Shown: positions 32,787 to 44,878 of the stretch, one piece after another | How the letters are laid out: each line of letters starts with the position of its first letter | Numbering within the stretch: position 1 is the stretch's first letter | NCBI GenBank assembly: GCA_026770025.1 | Contig: JAMXDE010000005.1 | Coordinates: 3,472,001 to 3,536,000, forward strand | Reading direction: 5' to 3' | From: Craspedostauros australis | Lineage: Eukaryota > Bacillariophyta > Bacillariophyceae > Mastogloiales > Achnanthaceae | DNA: 64,000 bases | Made by a program: the position numbers and the translations under genes | The notes under the pieces: model-generated | Seen by the model: only the letters and a program-made list of their open reading frames with translations | The model's database searches: none | Told to the model about the DNA's origin: nothing

Positions 32787-34967
32787 CTAGTAGATCTCCA
32801 TCACTTGCCGCCACGTGTTGTCGGATGCTTGTATAGGCTGGTAATTCTCGCCCCCTTCACCCGTGCAGTGTCCCTTGAAGATATCCTTCTTGTAGTCCCC
32901 ATCTCGGCCTTTCAAAATCATTTTATCCTCCGTCATCGCAAACAGCTTGTCTTCAAAATCGAGCCTCGTCTCGTGCCATTTCTGGATCAGTTCCATGCAG
33001 TGCTCTGATTTCCGAGAGCGCAGGGTATGAGGTGGAGTGCATGGCCGCCAACATGAATGAATGAATGTGCAGGGGGGAGAGTGAGAAGGTTGTCCGGTCC
33101 GCCGATTGATGGAATGGTTGATGATTAAAACCAAGAGCAGGAGGGATGTGCGCACAAACACAGACACGGTATCCCCATGCACAGCATTGAGTTGAAGCGT
33201 GTACCATGCGGTGGGCTTCGCTCATGCTAGCGCAGAACAGAGGGGAGCGCAAGGTTTGATGACTTACCAAAATTGCCAGCATCCGTGTCAATGGAATCAG
33301 CAGGCTTCTTCAAACGACCACCAGGAGATCCCGCGCCGATGCAATTCCATGGTTTCCGACCTGTGCAATCGGACGCGGAGCCATACATGGAACAGCGTGA
33401 GGAGAGCAGCGTACGAGTATTCGGCACGCACATATGAATAGAGAGTGTGATTGAACCAAACGGAACATGTGAACAAAGAAACGAGTGGTATGGTATGGTA
33501 TGGTATCGTATGGCATGGGTGAAACAGTGAGTTGAGAGCATGGTGGTGGAAGTCATCAGCACCATGCTATTGCAAAAGCCAGCATCATCCCCAGAGACAT
33601 GCAATCTCGCGACGCGCAAAATTCAACTTACATTCCGTGTAATGGACATTGTAGATGAGGTTGACGTCGGTGACCGTGCAGTCCTCGCAAATGTCGTGTG
33701 GATTATCGTTGCGGCACTTGCCGACCTTGTCCTTCTTGCGTTTGTGGAAGTTGGGTGCGTGTCGGTACCGAATGTCCATGCCCATGTGGTTGAACCGACA
33801 CTGGTTGAGTTCCACGGCGGTGTTGGGTCGTATCATGTCGTAGTAGTACGCCATGAGACCTTGCATGGCCATGGATCCGACGTATCCGCCGTAACCCGCA
33901 CCACCCCAGCCATTCGCGAGCTGGAATCCACCGGTGTAGTTGCCCTCCAGAATGACGTTCTTGAGCTCGTCCACGACGGAGGGATCGCGGCGTGCCACGA
34001 GGAAGCCCGCTTGAAACATCGCCTTGCGACCCGGAATGACCTGCGGCCAGTCCCTCGTGACGAAGGCATCGATCCTGTCGGGCAGCGGATCGGAGGGACG
34101 CTCCAGCAGCAGCTGGGATCGTGCAGCACGGCCCTCGTCCGAGTCCTTGTCGTGCAGGATGGCATCGTACAGAACATCCATCGGTTGGTAGAACGCAAAG
34201 TCGATATCGACGTGCACAATGACATCCTGCGGGATGGTGTAGGCGTAGAGCTTGACGAATTCATCGCTGCCGCAGCACCACTCCTTGTGGATATTCTGCT
34301 TGAGATGCTCGCCGCGGATCTGGTTCTGCTGGATGGGCGGGTCGACCACGATGAGTTCGAAGCCCACGTTGCGCAGGACATGGCTGCAGGCCTCCGCTTG
34401 CGTGTGCACGATGGCGTACATCTTGTAATCGTATTTGGAGCCGGACGATGGGTTGCGCATCGATTGCAGATGGACGGAATGGCGCAAGACGGTGGCGGCG
34501 TCGGTCAGGCCCGTTGGCGTTGACTGCTTGTCGCCGCACTTGATGAGGGAGATGGCGTACGCCACCACGGGCGGTTCGTGCGATTGGCCGTTGCTGTTGG
34601 CGAGGGAAGCTGGGCTACGACTACTGATGCTCGAACTCGCAGCGAGATTGCTCTGTTGCATCCGCCCCGCGTCCCCAGGCGAGCCATCTCCGGCGGCCGC
34701 CATAGTCAGCGAGGCTCCCGCGATGGAATCGTCCATCCCGAGATGCAGCAGCAGACCGAAGAGGATCACGAAGGCGCCGAACATGGAAGTGCGCACAGCT
34801 CGGAACCATCGAGACTGAGACCGCTTGCGCTGCCTTCTGCCGACGCCTCCTCCTCCGAATCCGCCTGCCGCGATGCCCGTCCCATTGCTGCTGCTGATGC
34901 CGCTGCTCCTGCTTCCGAACGGCAACAGCTGCGACCTGTTCGTCAGCCGGTGCAACGACAGCGGCAT
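32787..34967 (-). CDS. GT8-like (glycogenin-type fold) glycosyltransferase, type II membrane protein, three exons
   Basis: Minus-strand exons 34967-33632, 33360-33268 and 33004-32787 are joined by two phase-1 GTAAGT-AG introns (271 and 263 nt) and give 548 residues. The start at 34967 (MPLSLHRLTNRSQLL) is preferred over 35153 because it puts a single signal anchor at about residues 61-78 (MFGAFVILFGLLLHLGM) after a basic stretch, the type II Golgi topology. The catalytic region has a VHVDIDFAFYQP strand with the DxD metal/UDP-sugar site near residue 253, an upstream KMYAIVHT / FELIVVDPP Rossmann-like core and a downstream QAGFLVARRDPS and FQLANGWGGAGYGG loop, as in nucleotide-sugar transferases of the GT8 type. 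The joins restore continuous sequence: ...TECRKPWNCIGAG... and ...GNFEHCMELIQKW.... A Cys-rich segment precedes the first junction. The donor sugar and acceptor cannot be told. Confidence 0.85.
33487..33506. repeat. (GGTAT)4 microsatellite in a glycosyltransferase intron
   Basis: Four copies of GGTAT on the plus strand, inside the first intron of the minus-strand gene. Confidence 0.85.
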
Positions 34968-35483
34968 GATTCGGCTTCTTGATTCTGTCCTTTGCTTTCC
35001 TTTGCTTCTGTTCTTTGCTTTGGTTCTGTCTATTATACTTCGTTGCTCCTCACTGCCCTCAAGTATGGTGTGTTGAGTCCTCTTGACTTGACTTGAGTTG
35101 TGCGGTGTGTGTGTGCTAAGTGGCGGCAGAGTGCTCATGCGGACGTGCGCCACAAACGTCGTCCATCGCGAGACTTCGCCATTGTCGCCCTGTCTCGTGA
35201 CTCATGTTGCCTTGTCATCCACGATTGAATCCCTGCAATTTGGCGCGAATTTCTCGCACAGGTTCAATTTCGTCGACTCTGCGATCGTGGTTCGTCCACG
35301 GTGAGGACGAGCAACCCACTTTGCACTTACGCAAATGCGACTTCGCTGGTGTTGTATTGTGCTGTATTGTGCTGTATTGTGCTGTGTTGTGATGGGTTGA
35401 ATTACTTGCATTGCTTACTCTACGTTCGCATGGTGCAGTCCCACACGAGTATCCGCAGAGCGTCGCATTTTGCGTTTCATTCC
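34968..35483. other. Intergenic region glycosyltransferase / SMC6
   Basis: It holds the glycosyltransferase 5' flank and the SMC6 3' flank. It contains four copies of a 10-nt unit, GCTGTATTGT with small variants, at 35351-35390. Confidence 0.75.
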
Positions 35484-38400
35484 TCACAACGTCGTTTGCG
35501 CTACCGCGCCTGCCACGTTCATTCGCTCCGGAGGCCTCATCTGGTGGATGCTCACCATGTCGTCGGTCTTCACGTTCGAAACGTCCTGCGGAGTGATGAA
35601 GATGAACTGGCGGTTGCGGAACTCCCTGCCCAGCTCCACCAGCTGATCGAGCACCAGCTTGCGCGTCACCGGGTCCAGGAACACATCGAATTCGTCCATC
35701 ACCCGGAAGGGACATTCGAGTCCCTCTCCCATCGCCAGGAGGAGCGCGATGGTCGTGAAGGAGCGTTCCCCACCGCTCAAAGCCCCCACGTCCTTCTGCT
35801 GGCTGTTCTGATCGTTGGAGTCCTTTTGCACCACCAGCTCCAGCGAGCCCTCCGTGCGCTCTTCCTGTCCCGGGTGCCGGAACTTCACCGTCCCGGACGA
35901 GCCCTTCATGTTCAGAATCTCGTCGAACCGTCTGCAAGTGGCACCGGCGATGTGCCCACGGAAACCCAGCCATCGCTTGCGGCGAATCGCGAGATCATTA
36001 TGCAACGGCGCCGTCTTGCGGCAGATCTCGTCGATTGCCGTCTGCTTGTCGGCCAGCAACTTCGATGCACGAGCATAACGCGTGTAGATAACATCGGCAT
36101 CCTCGCCGTCCAGCTGTCGCCGCTCCGTCTCCTCGGCGATCTTGGCTTTGGAACGATCTATGCGCGCCTCGTAATACGGCTTGTCCTTGCCGGGGTCGTT
36201 GGGCTCGATCCCTTCGAGATCCGACTCCGTGGGCTCCCTCGCAACGTACTCCGACTGCTGCGTGCTGCCGTCGCCCTGGCTGCTCTCGTAGGCGTTCTCC
36301 TCGATGCAGCGGAACGTGAGCAGACGCGCATCCTGCAGCGCCTTGTCCACCCTCTCGCTTTCCTTGTCGATGTTCTGCTGCCGCTGCTGGATGATCTCTT
36401 CGTACTGCCGCACCTTCTCGCGCTTCTTGTTGAGTCGTTCCTGATTCTGCGACGAGTCCTGCACCAGCTTGGACAGCTGCTCTTCGGATTGCTTCAGATC
36501 GACGATCACCTTCTCGTTGCGAGCGCGCACTTCGTCGAGCTGGCGCTTGGCCGCATCTATGGGACCTTGGTATTCGCCGACCTGCTGCGCCAGCGAGGCG
36601 CTGTCGTTCCGCAGTTTCTCCAGCTTGCCTTCCGCCTCCGCGACGTCCCTCTCGAGCTCGGATGTGTCGGTGTCGAAGGTTTCGGCTTCCGTGGCCGTGT
36701 TGCGCAGCTCCTGAATTCTGGTCTCGATCTGATCGATGAGCTTGTTCTGCTTCTGCGTCGCTCGCTTCTTCAAGTTCCACTCCCTCTGGTAGTTCATGTG
36801 CTCGGCTTCCAACCGTGCGTACTCGCGGCCGGCTGTCTGGAGTTCGTTGTCGGCGGTCTGCAGCTCGAGCTGGGCCTCCTGGATGGCGGAGGTCCTGTCC
36901 ACGCCGATGGTCCTCTTGAGCTTCTTTTCGTTGGATATCATGGAGACGTTGCCGTTGGAGACGTTCCACATGTCACCCTGCGGCAGGAAGTAGACCTGCT
37001 TGATCTTGCCCCTGATGCGGTATCGGTTGGTGGATTCGTCGCGCTGCAGAAGAAGCTGCTCGCTCTCCTGCTTGGATCTGCAGACGGCACGTTGCTCGAT
37101 CATGAACTGATCCACGAGGCAATTGAAGACGAGGTCGTTGTCGACGCTGAGAGTGGTGGCGACTGTTTCGACGCCTTCGACAGGCGGAGGCGGGACGCGG
37201 TACCGGGCGTCGACCTTGACCTGGATGACACCGCAGTCGTTGCGGCAGCCGCAATCCTTGCGTATCTTCTGGAATATCTTTCGATCGTGGTCGTTCGTGA
37301 CGAGGAACCTGTCGAGGAACCTTGACCCCAGCGCGAGCTCTGCCAGCGATGCGTATTGCTCCTTGCCGGCGGCGACCTTGAGATGCGCGCCGATGGGACC
37401 GATGACGGGTCCGCGGAAGTGTTGGCTCTGACGATCGGCCATCTCGCGCACCCTGGTGCAGTTGCGTCCGAAGAGGGCCAGGTCCGACGCTGCCCCCGGT
37501 GACTGCTGCAAGGAGCTGAGAGTGGCCCGGATGGCCTGCATCCGCTGCTTGCACGAATTCTCGTTGTGACGCGCCTGCTGCACGTGCGGATCGAGCTCGT
37601 CGTACTTGCGCAATCCTTCCGTGACCTCCTGCCGCAACCGCACGCTCTCTTGCTTGACAGTCTCGAGCTCCGCCTCCTTGTTCTGGAGCTCCATGGTGAT
37701 GCGCTTGCGTTCTGACTCCTTGGATCCCTGCTTGTCGAGGATTTCCTTGCGCTTGGCATCGAGAGCCCGCTTGGCATGCAGGAGGCTTTGCGCCTCACGC
37801 TGCATCTCCCTGTCGGTGCGCTGCTGCTGATGCTCTATGTCCTTCTTCGGTCTCTGGGCCTCCTTGTAGGCTGTCTCGAGCTGCGACTTGAGCTGCGCCT
37901 GATCCTGCGCCTCCTTGATGAGACTCTCTATCTGCGCACGCACCTTGAGCTCCTCCGTGTTGGGAGCCGCCGACGCCTCCTCCGCCTGGCTGAGCTCAAG
38001 CTGCTTCCTTGATGCTTTCTCTCTGAATTTTGCCATGGCCTGTCACAGCAGATACAATTAGTGAGCGCACAGCATAGCATAGTATGGCGTGGGAGATGTG
38101 TTTGTTTGTTTGTTTGTTTGTTTGTTTGTTTGTGCATGATTGTGAGCATGTGTGTTATTGACAGGTTGTTTTGTTGAGAACTTCATGAACAACTGTCGGA
38201 TGGTACAAGAGCAGCAGCACAACACAACGTACTAAAACAATGCATTCGCAACGCAATACCTGCCAGCAACAGCAGCAGTAACAACAGCAGTATCGAACAT
38301 ATAAACTCACATCCTGCTCAGCCGTGAACTTGCGGACTGCCTCCGCGTGATGCGCCCAGGCGTACTTGATGTGATAGTCACGCAGCTTGGCCTTGAGCTT

Positions 38401-39570
38401 GTCGAGCTCCTTGTGCTTTTGCCACTGCTCCTTGGTGTCCTTGACGCGATCGGCCAAGGGAAGGAGATCGCGCTTCATGCGGTCCGTCTGCTTGGCCATG
38501 TCCAGGAGGTCGTCCATGGTGGCGGCGAAGGTCCTGTCAATGTGCTCTAGCTCCGTCGCCTTCATGAAGAACTTGTACTTCTCGCGGTCGCTGCCGGTGA
38601 GGAACTTCTTGGCCTCCTCCTGGTCGAGGATGGCGATGGGGTTCTCCACCTGTATGTTGAGATGGTCGAGGAGGCTGTAGAGGTCCTTCTTGCTGCGTGA
38701 CTGCTCTTGGCCGTCCGCATCGTAGAGCTTGAACCCGTTGTAGCCGCCGCGCACGGCGATGGTGCGCTCGACCGTGATCTTGTCCTTGTATAGGTCCGGC
38801 CTGTATCCGTCCTTGCCTCCGTTGAGGATGGTGACGGAGACCTTGGCGCAGGCGCAGTTGGCCCCCTTGCGCACGAGCTCCTTGAGGTTGCGGGCTCGGT
38901 TGGTGCGTCTGGCGCCCGCCCCCAAGCAGATCTGGATGGCCGCGAGGATGGCGGACTTGCCGGATCCGTTCTGGCCGTAGATGAAGTTGATGTTGCGATT
39001 GAGGACGATCCTGAACTTGCGATGGCACATGAAGTTCTCCACGTAGATCTTGGTGATGATGCCCACCTCGGGTGGGTTGGATCTGTCCAAGTCTGTCTCC
39101 GCTGCGCTGCTGCTCGTTCCTGCCTCCGCGTGCCTCTGGATCTTGCGAACGAGGCGTTCGATGTGGTCTTCACCTTGTCTTTCAACTTGTGCTTGTCTTT
39201 CAACTTGTGCTTGTCTTTCACCTTGTGCTTCACCTTGTCCTTGACTGTGTTGTCTGTCATCATTGTCGTTGTCATTGTCGTTGTCATCATCGTTGTCATC
39301 ATCATCGTCCTCCACCCCGCTGCCGCTGGCTGAAGTGGATGCAGGCGTGACAGACTTGGTCTGCGTTGTTGCATGCGATGAGGACTGCGACTGGCTTTCG
39401 TCTATCCGGCGACGCTTCGTTGGGGACTCCCCAGTTGCATCCTCCGCTCCAGCCGCTGGGACTGCGACTGCAACTGCCACTGCGACTGCCTCGTCTCCCT
39501 CCGTCTCCATCTCGAGTTCTGGTGTGCCCTCGCTCTGTGCTTCCTTTGCTTGGGCCTTCCTCGTTGACAT
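35484..39570 (-). CDS. SMC6: SMC6, ATPase core of the SMC5/6 complex, two exons
   Basis: Minus-strand exons 39570-38311 and 38039-35484 are joined by a phase-0 GTGAGT...GACAG intron of 271 nt and give 1271 residues. The N-terminal ATPase half has IYVENFMCHRKF and Walker A GQNGSGKSAIL (about residues 196-206), then ILDQEEAKKFLTGS, the Q-loop-side motif typical of SMC6. A coiled coil leads to the hinge (GPIGAHLKV.........ALG..LD.FLV.NDHD). A second coiled coil returns to the C-terminal half with signature LSGGERSF and Walker B FRVMDEFDVFLD, ending DDMVSIHQMRPPER. SMC5/6 entraps DNA and acts in recombination repair and replication-fork stability in the nucleus. The N-terminal extension of about 160 residues is unusual: a VA repeat, Asp/Asn runs and a QVERQ-type repeat. 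Confidence 0.95.
38101..38132. repeat. (TTTG)8 microsatellite in the SMC6 intron
   Basis: Eight copies of TTTG on the plus strand within the single SMC6 intron. Confidence 0.95.
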
Positions 39571-40513
39571 TGGTCACGCTGTTGTTGCTGTTGTCGCTGT
39601 TGTTGCTGTTGTTGCTGTTGTTGCTGTTGTTGCTGTTGTTGGTGTGATTGTCGATGCACCTGTTGGCACTGAATCTTGATGCTGTGACGCTTCTGTACGA
39701 ACACTCGTGCGACTGTTGTTGGGGGGTTGTTGCGAAGTGGTGACAGGGGTTGGCTCGGAGGCATGTTCCTGTGCCCTCTCTTTGTTGGCGTCCTCTCTCT
39801 TGTGTGTTGCTCGTTTGCTGTCGCGGATTTTCTGTGCGTGTGTGTGTGCGGCTTGTTGCTTTCTTTTGGTTTCGTTTTTTTTGCTGTGTACGTGTACGTA
39901 ATAGTACAGGCAATGCGGTTGTGGTTGAGCATTTGCCGTTGTTGCTGGTGTTCGTCGGATGCAAGTCTGTGTTGGTCTCTGTGTTTGGAGGTTTGGTTGT
40001 CGTTTCGTCTGTTGTTTCGTTTGGTGTCGTTGTCCACAATGCCGAAACGTCTTTCCGACTCCTGCGAATCAGGAACTCTGTTGACTTTTTGACATGAACT
40101 GACCAACTTGACCTAATGAGGAGAAAGACTAATGTCTACTCTCAACAGAGAGAGAGAGAGAGAGAGAGAAGTGCGACGATCAATAGGTTGTAGAGCAGAC
40201 TGTTAAGTGTCGAGCATACTCGTGCATGCCAATCGCAGCAAAGTATTCTATGACAGAGTACTATACGACTATGGCAGAGCACACCGATCTATTGTTGCGC
40301 GAGTATGCAACGATAGAAGTTGGAGAAGACGACGCACTCAAGGGAGGAACGACCCAAATCAATCCAGAAGATGGAGCATGGGCCACGACCGGGACTCAAC
40401 AGAGTGGAGTGTCGATGTTACCAACGTGTTACTCAAATGCAATTGCCGCCATTTCATGCTCTGGGAATGGTTCTTCGCCGCGGCTATCTTCGACTCTTCG
40501 CTGCATCACTTCT
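39571..40513. other. SMC6 upstream region with GTTGTTGCT repeats
   Basis: A 9-nt tandem repeat (GTTGTTGCT on the plus strand, CAA/CAG-type on the SMC6 strand) fills about 39580-39640, immediately upstream of the SMC6 ATG. An (AG)n run lies at about 40148-40169. No gene is seen. Confidence 0.7.
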
Positions 40514-41386
40514 TTACTTCTTCACCAACTCATCCTTCTCGCTGAGATCCAACTCGGGCATTTCGTACGCGTAGTCGCCAGCAAGGCTCATGTACTTGTC
40601 GTGAGCTGGATGAGAGACGCGGATCGGCCCGGTGACTGCGGGAACCATCATGCTGCGAACCACGCGCACGCATCCGTGACAGGCCCAGAGGCTCATCACG
40701 AGAGAGAACAACACGACTGCCACCATCCACACGATGATGGTTGGCGTGCTCTTTTCGAAGTCATCCGCAGCGTCGTGGACGAAGCGGCTCAGCTCCATCG
40801 CATCGCCCTGGCAGTTCACCTCCACGTGGGTGGATCCGGCAGGGATCTCGTCAAAGTACAGAGGCAGCCGGTCCTGAAGCATCGGGTGATCGACGGGATG
40901 GCATCGCGGGCTCACCGCCAGGCACATGTCGGGAAACAGCATCAGCTTGTCGGCAATCTCCTCAACGTCGGGCAGGTCGTCGCTGCTGAACGAGTCCCAG
41001 GAATCGGAGCTGTCCTTCAGGTCCACAACCCAGTTCGTCGGTTCGGGACGCCCCACGACTGTGCTTCGCTCATCGCTGCACGCATTGGAACTGCCGCCGT
41101 GCTGTCCCATCAGTGCGGGAACTCCGCTCACAACGCCATCAGGCATCATGATGCTGGTCGGAACTTGAAGGGTGGCGTCGGTCTTGGATTTGCGAAAGGT
41201 GAACTCGCATCGTTGGAAGAATGCTCCGTAGAAGCCGTGCGGTTCCGCGTTGTCGAGGCAATCTTCGATCATGCGGAGCTCGAGCTCGTGCGTTACCCCC
41301 GTCGTGAAGCCGGTCGCAAAGATCGGGCTAGCGGCGAGGAGGAGGGCGAGCGCTGCTGCCGACGTTTCCATGAAGAATGGTGCCAT
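40514..41386 (-). CDS. Type I membrane protein with signal peptide, unknown
   Basis: 290 residues from the Met at 41386 (MAPFFMETSAAALALLLAASPIFATG), the position that gives a textbook signal peptide. The frame is open to 41482. The extracytosolic part (about residues 27-225) has several cysteines (DCLDN, QRCEF, SNACSDE, DMCLA, PRCHP, EVNCQG) that could form disulfides, and an acidic stretch. A single transmembrane helix follows (TIIVWMVAVVLFSLVMSLWA, about 227-246), then a short basic/acidic tail ending in LDLSEKDELVKK. The terminal KK is at -1 and -2, so it is not a canonical KKxx retrieval signal. No family is recognised. Confidence 0.72.
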   Translation of the reverse strand: MAPFFMETSAAALALLLAASPIFATGFTTGVTHELELRMIEDCLDNAEPHGFYGAFFQRCEFTFRKSKTDATLQVPTSIMMPDGVVSGVPALMGQHGGSSNACSDERSTVVGRPEPTNWVVDLKDSSDSWDSFSSDDLPDVEEIADKLMLFPDMCLAVSPRCHPVDHPMLQDRLPLYFDEIPAGSTHVEVNCQGDAMELSRFVHDAADDFEKSTPTIIVWMVAVVLFSLVMSLWACHGCVRVVRSMMVPAVTGPIRVSHPAHDKYMSLAGDYAYEMPELDLSEKDELVKK

Positions 41387-44300
41387 GGTTGTGTTTGTCT
41401 GTGAATGATTTGGTAGTGTATTCGCCTGGTATGATACGCACGAGCTATTGTACGTTGTGGTAGAGAATAGAGAACAGAGCAAGGAGTAGAGTATGGTACG
41501 TAGTATATGATGGGGCCGATCAGTGGCTGCGTGTGCGTGCGTTTTATGATTGCAGCACCAACAGTGCCTTGCTCCATGCTGCTGTGGCCGCGGCTACGGC
41601 TGGCATGTGGCTGTCGTTGTCATGACAACCATCGATGATGCCATCAACTTGCCTTCCACACCCGTTAGCATCTGTTAGATGTTGTTCTTTTTGGTTGTGG
41701 TTGTGGTTTTGGTGGAGGAGTTGGCTGGCTTTGTGACCGCCCTTCATCATGCACGACTTGGGAAGCTGCTGTGTGACTGTTCGACGAACATCCATCACAA
41801 CAATCACGAACGAAGCCACGACACAGATCCAACAACAATCCACCGAACCACCCCTTTCTCTCTCTCACACACACACACACGCACGCACAAAATTCGCTCC
41901 CCTGGGTGTCCTGTCCATGGCCATCTGTTGGGCGCAGGTTGGTCACTGGTCAGGATGCCGATCGTGTGGCCGCCAGATTCTTCATCGTAAGAATACGAAC
42001 AGCCCGCACCTGGATGGGTACGAGTATAGGGACATCCATTGGATCGCTCGTTGTGAGAGAAGAGGGTGTGAAGAGCCATACCTGCTCTGACGGTCTGTCT
42101 CTCACGTGTTGGCCCTGTCACACCCTGCCTTTGCCTTGCCTTGGCTTGCAATCCGAAGCCCTAACCAGAATGCAGCTTTCCTTTCCTTTTCGTGTCTTTT
42201 CGTTTCGCAGGTGAGCGCTTGAACCCATCAGCGGATGCGATGGCAGGCATAGTAGTGCCACATTCGTGCTCAGCGAGAGAGCGGTAACAGCACGCGAACT
42301 GATGGCTCGTCACAAGGATGGTTGGTGATGAGTCGCTTGGACTGCGGTCGGCTGTCTGTGCGAGTTGGTGCCGAAATGAACGCAGAGGGTGGATGTGCCT
42401 GTGAAGCGGTGTCTGTGAAGCGGCGTCTGGTCTCGGCGCCGACTGTGTACGGTCCTGCAGCTTGCAGCAGACGTGCTCGTGGTCATGGGAGAAAAGAGAC
42501 GGAGAGGTGGGAGCGGGAGGAGTTCTGCCGACCCAGCCCGGCACGGAGCAACCCATTGCTGCTGCCGATACGAAGTGTTCCTGCTTCCCCGCAACACACC
42601 CGAACTCGACAACCACTCGTACCCGTACTCGTTGCTCTCCCTCTCTTCTTCTCCCCTTCTGTGCTCGTACTCGTATCTGTGTAGGAGAATGCACAGATGA
42701 CAAGTTGCCAGTCTCTCGCTTCCTGTGCCATCTTTTCTCTGTGCTTCACAGTACAAGAAGATGAGTACCGGCCTGGATACAGAGCGACCCCCTGTCGCAC
42801 ATTCCCAGCCATCATGTCCATTCCCATCAGCGTGGCAGATACAAACATCCCGCTACCACACCCATTGCGTGGTTGCTCGCGAAACTTCTCCGAAGGTATG
42901 TGTTGTGCTATTAGTGCGGGCTATGGTACCATACACCCACTCGTTGGCACTGTTGCGGCACGGTACTGGCACACGCGAGAAGCTGGATCCAACCTGAGCA
43001 GCATTGCGTGGACAAGGCAGGCCAAGACGATGCGCCTGTTTGATTGGCAAGCGTTGCGCTGAAGATGGGTCGCCTTCAACCGTTTCTTTGAGTTTCTGGC
43101 CAGTGTGCGGCACTTGCGTTCGCGCTCGGCCTTGTTTGACGGTACCGCGAGTGATGGAAGCGTTCGAATTGAGAAGGGTTACAAAGCGGAAAAGCATCAG
43201 GTCGTGTTTGATGCGGTTTTTGTCGTGATTCGTGAATTCGTCGCCAGTGTTCGGGGCGCTCCCGAAGCGGTTCGGGTTGAGGCAAGGAAGATGGCTTGGA
43301 CGACCGTCTGCCTCTCTCTCTCTCTCTCTGCTTTTCTGCGTTGGCGTCTTGTGGCTGCTGTGGTGGCGACTGTTGCGTGACGGAGAAGTTGTGGACGCCC
43401 ATGTGGGCGGAATTGACTTCGTCCTGCCACTCTCGAAAAGGGAATTGCGCGCCAGGATCGCGCCTCTTTGACGCTTCCAGCTGCCGCGTCGCTGTCCTTC
43501 CGCAAACTTTTTCTGCAAACGTTGTTGTCGCTTCGCATCCTCCCAGTGCTTCTGTTCTTACGATTGTTTCTCTCCCTGTTGTGATCGCCTGTCTCAGTGC
43601 CTTTCTTGGCGAGATTTGCACTCGTTCTCCAACCACCATGACCCGAACACGAGAACACAATGAGCGAGAGGGAACATAAATCTCTGATCCAAGATGTCTG
43701 GACACAAGTGACGCTGAGTTGTCCCTCATCACCAAGAGCGCCGAATGCGACCGCGAATCTGTTGCCGGTCACGGCTCTCGGAATAGCGCTGACACCTCTT
43801 GGATCACGCGAAGAGGAGCCATGCGCATCACAGACGACTACAAGAGGGGCCAATCAGTGCGCGGCACGTACATGGATACGGCCTGAGACAGGAGCCACCA
43901 TCAACAAAGAGAAACGTTGACATGGTGCGCAATGTGACACAAACAAACGCCAAACTGATCGATCTGTTCCCTTCTCTGTCGTTGTCGTTGCCGTCAAGTG
44001 GTACGGTTACTTTGGCTGCGATTAACCTTCTCAAGTTTCCATGCTCTCTACGTGGTCTACATTACTCTAATTTACTCTACTCTACTCTACTCTTCGCTCC
44101 TGCTCCTTGCTCACGCTGCACTGTGTTAATTTAACTTCTCTCCACCGTACACACACGAGAATAGTCCAATAGTTGTCGTCGCTATACTTTAGTTGTGATG
44201 GATGATTCCCCACGAGTAGTTTTCATTTGCTTCTGTGGAACTCATAGGTGGCTGGTACCGTGATACTTTGTGCATACACTTGTACCTTCGCTTCGCCAGT

Positions 44301-44839
44301 TTTGGCAAGGGGAGGGTCGCCTCAAGTTGTTGAGTCGTTGATACACACCAGTGGCAACACGAGCATGCAGGTTCGATGTTTCTGTTGATCTTGGACGTCG
44401 CCGGAAAGAAGAGCGATGAATGAATGAATGAATGAGTGAATCGGTGGATGAGCGACAGGGATGGCTGAGTGAATGAGCACGCATCGATGGATGGGTGATG
44501 AGAACAAGTGGATGCCGTTGGCATCTCCCATCGCCAGAGAGGTGTGCCATGCGGAGATTGCAAGGGACACGAGAGCTCATCCACACCCCACATTTGCACG
44601 TTCAGGATCCAATCCCTTGTCACCCATCCGCTTCTTGTCACCTTCGTGCGAAGCGGGACTTTGCCGCCGTGCTCGCAGCTCTTCTCTTGTGAGAGGACAA
44701 GGGATCAAGAGAAGGCACCTTTGTCAGCAGGGGACAACGAAACAAATGCACTGGTGTGCATCCCAGTTCCTGTCTGACCCGACGCTCTTTCGTGACGCTT
44801 CAGTATGTACTTGTACTCGTGATTGTGCCCGTGCGGTAA
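41387..44839. other. 3.4-kb region without a supported gene
   Basis: Several overlapping frames of 120-220 codons exist on both strands around 42.1-43.9 kb, but they compete with each other, are Arg/Ser/Glu-rich, and show no domain. Short runs of (AC)n (about 41866-41886), (CT)n (about 43312-43328) and (GAAT)n (about 44417-44440) occur. Copies of GTACGAGTAT or its complement lie at about 42018 and 42667. An unrecognised spliced gene is possible. Confidence 0.45.
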
Positions 44840-44878
44840 GGCCCCATTCAGGATAGAATCGTACGTTTTTGCGGATTT
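44840..44878 (+). repeat. Left terminal inverted repeat of the 7-kb element
   Basis: 39 nt beginning GGCCCCATTC and ending TTGCGGATTT. It is the inverted counterpart of 51773-51811. Confidence 0.9.

Noticed and set aside
33540-34523. A 327-codon plus-strand frame.
   Set aside because: It is antisense to the glycosyltransferase catalytic exon and shows no domain.
35301-37325. A 674-codon open frame on the plus strand, Leu/Val/Asp-rich.
   Set aside because: It is fully antisense to the second SMC6 exon, whose coiled-coil codon usage leaves the opposite strand open; the translation has no domain.
40226-41404. A 392-codon plus-strand frame.
   Set aside because: It is antisense to the type I membrane protein, which has a signal peptide and transmembrane helix; the antisense product is His/Arg-rich with no domain.
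42853-43853. Three overlapping minus-strand frames of about 220 codons each.
   Set aside because: All three overlap in different phases, none has a domain, and Arg/Glu/Ser-rich composition follows simple-sequence DNA.
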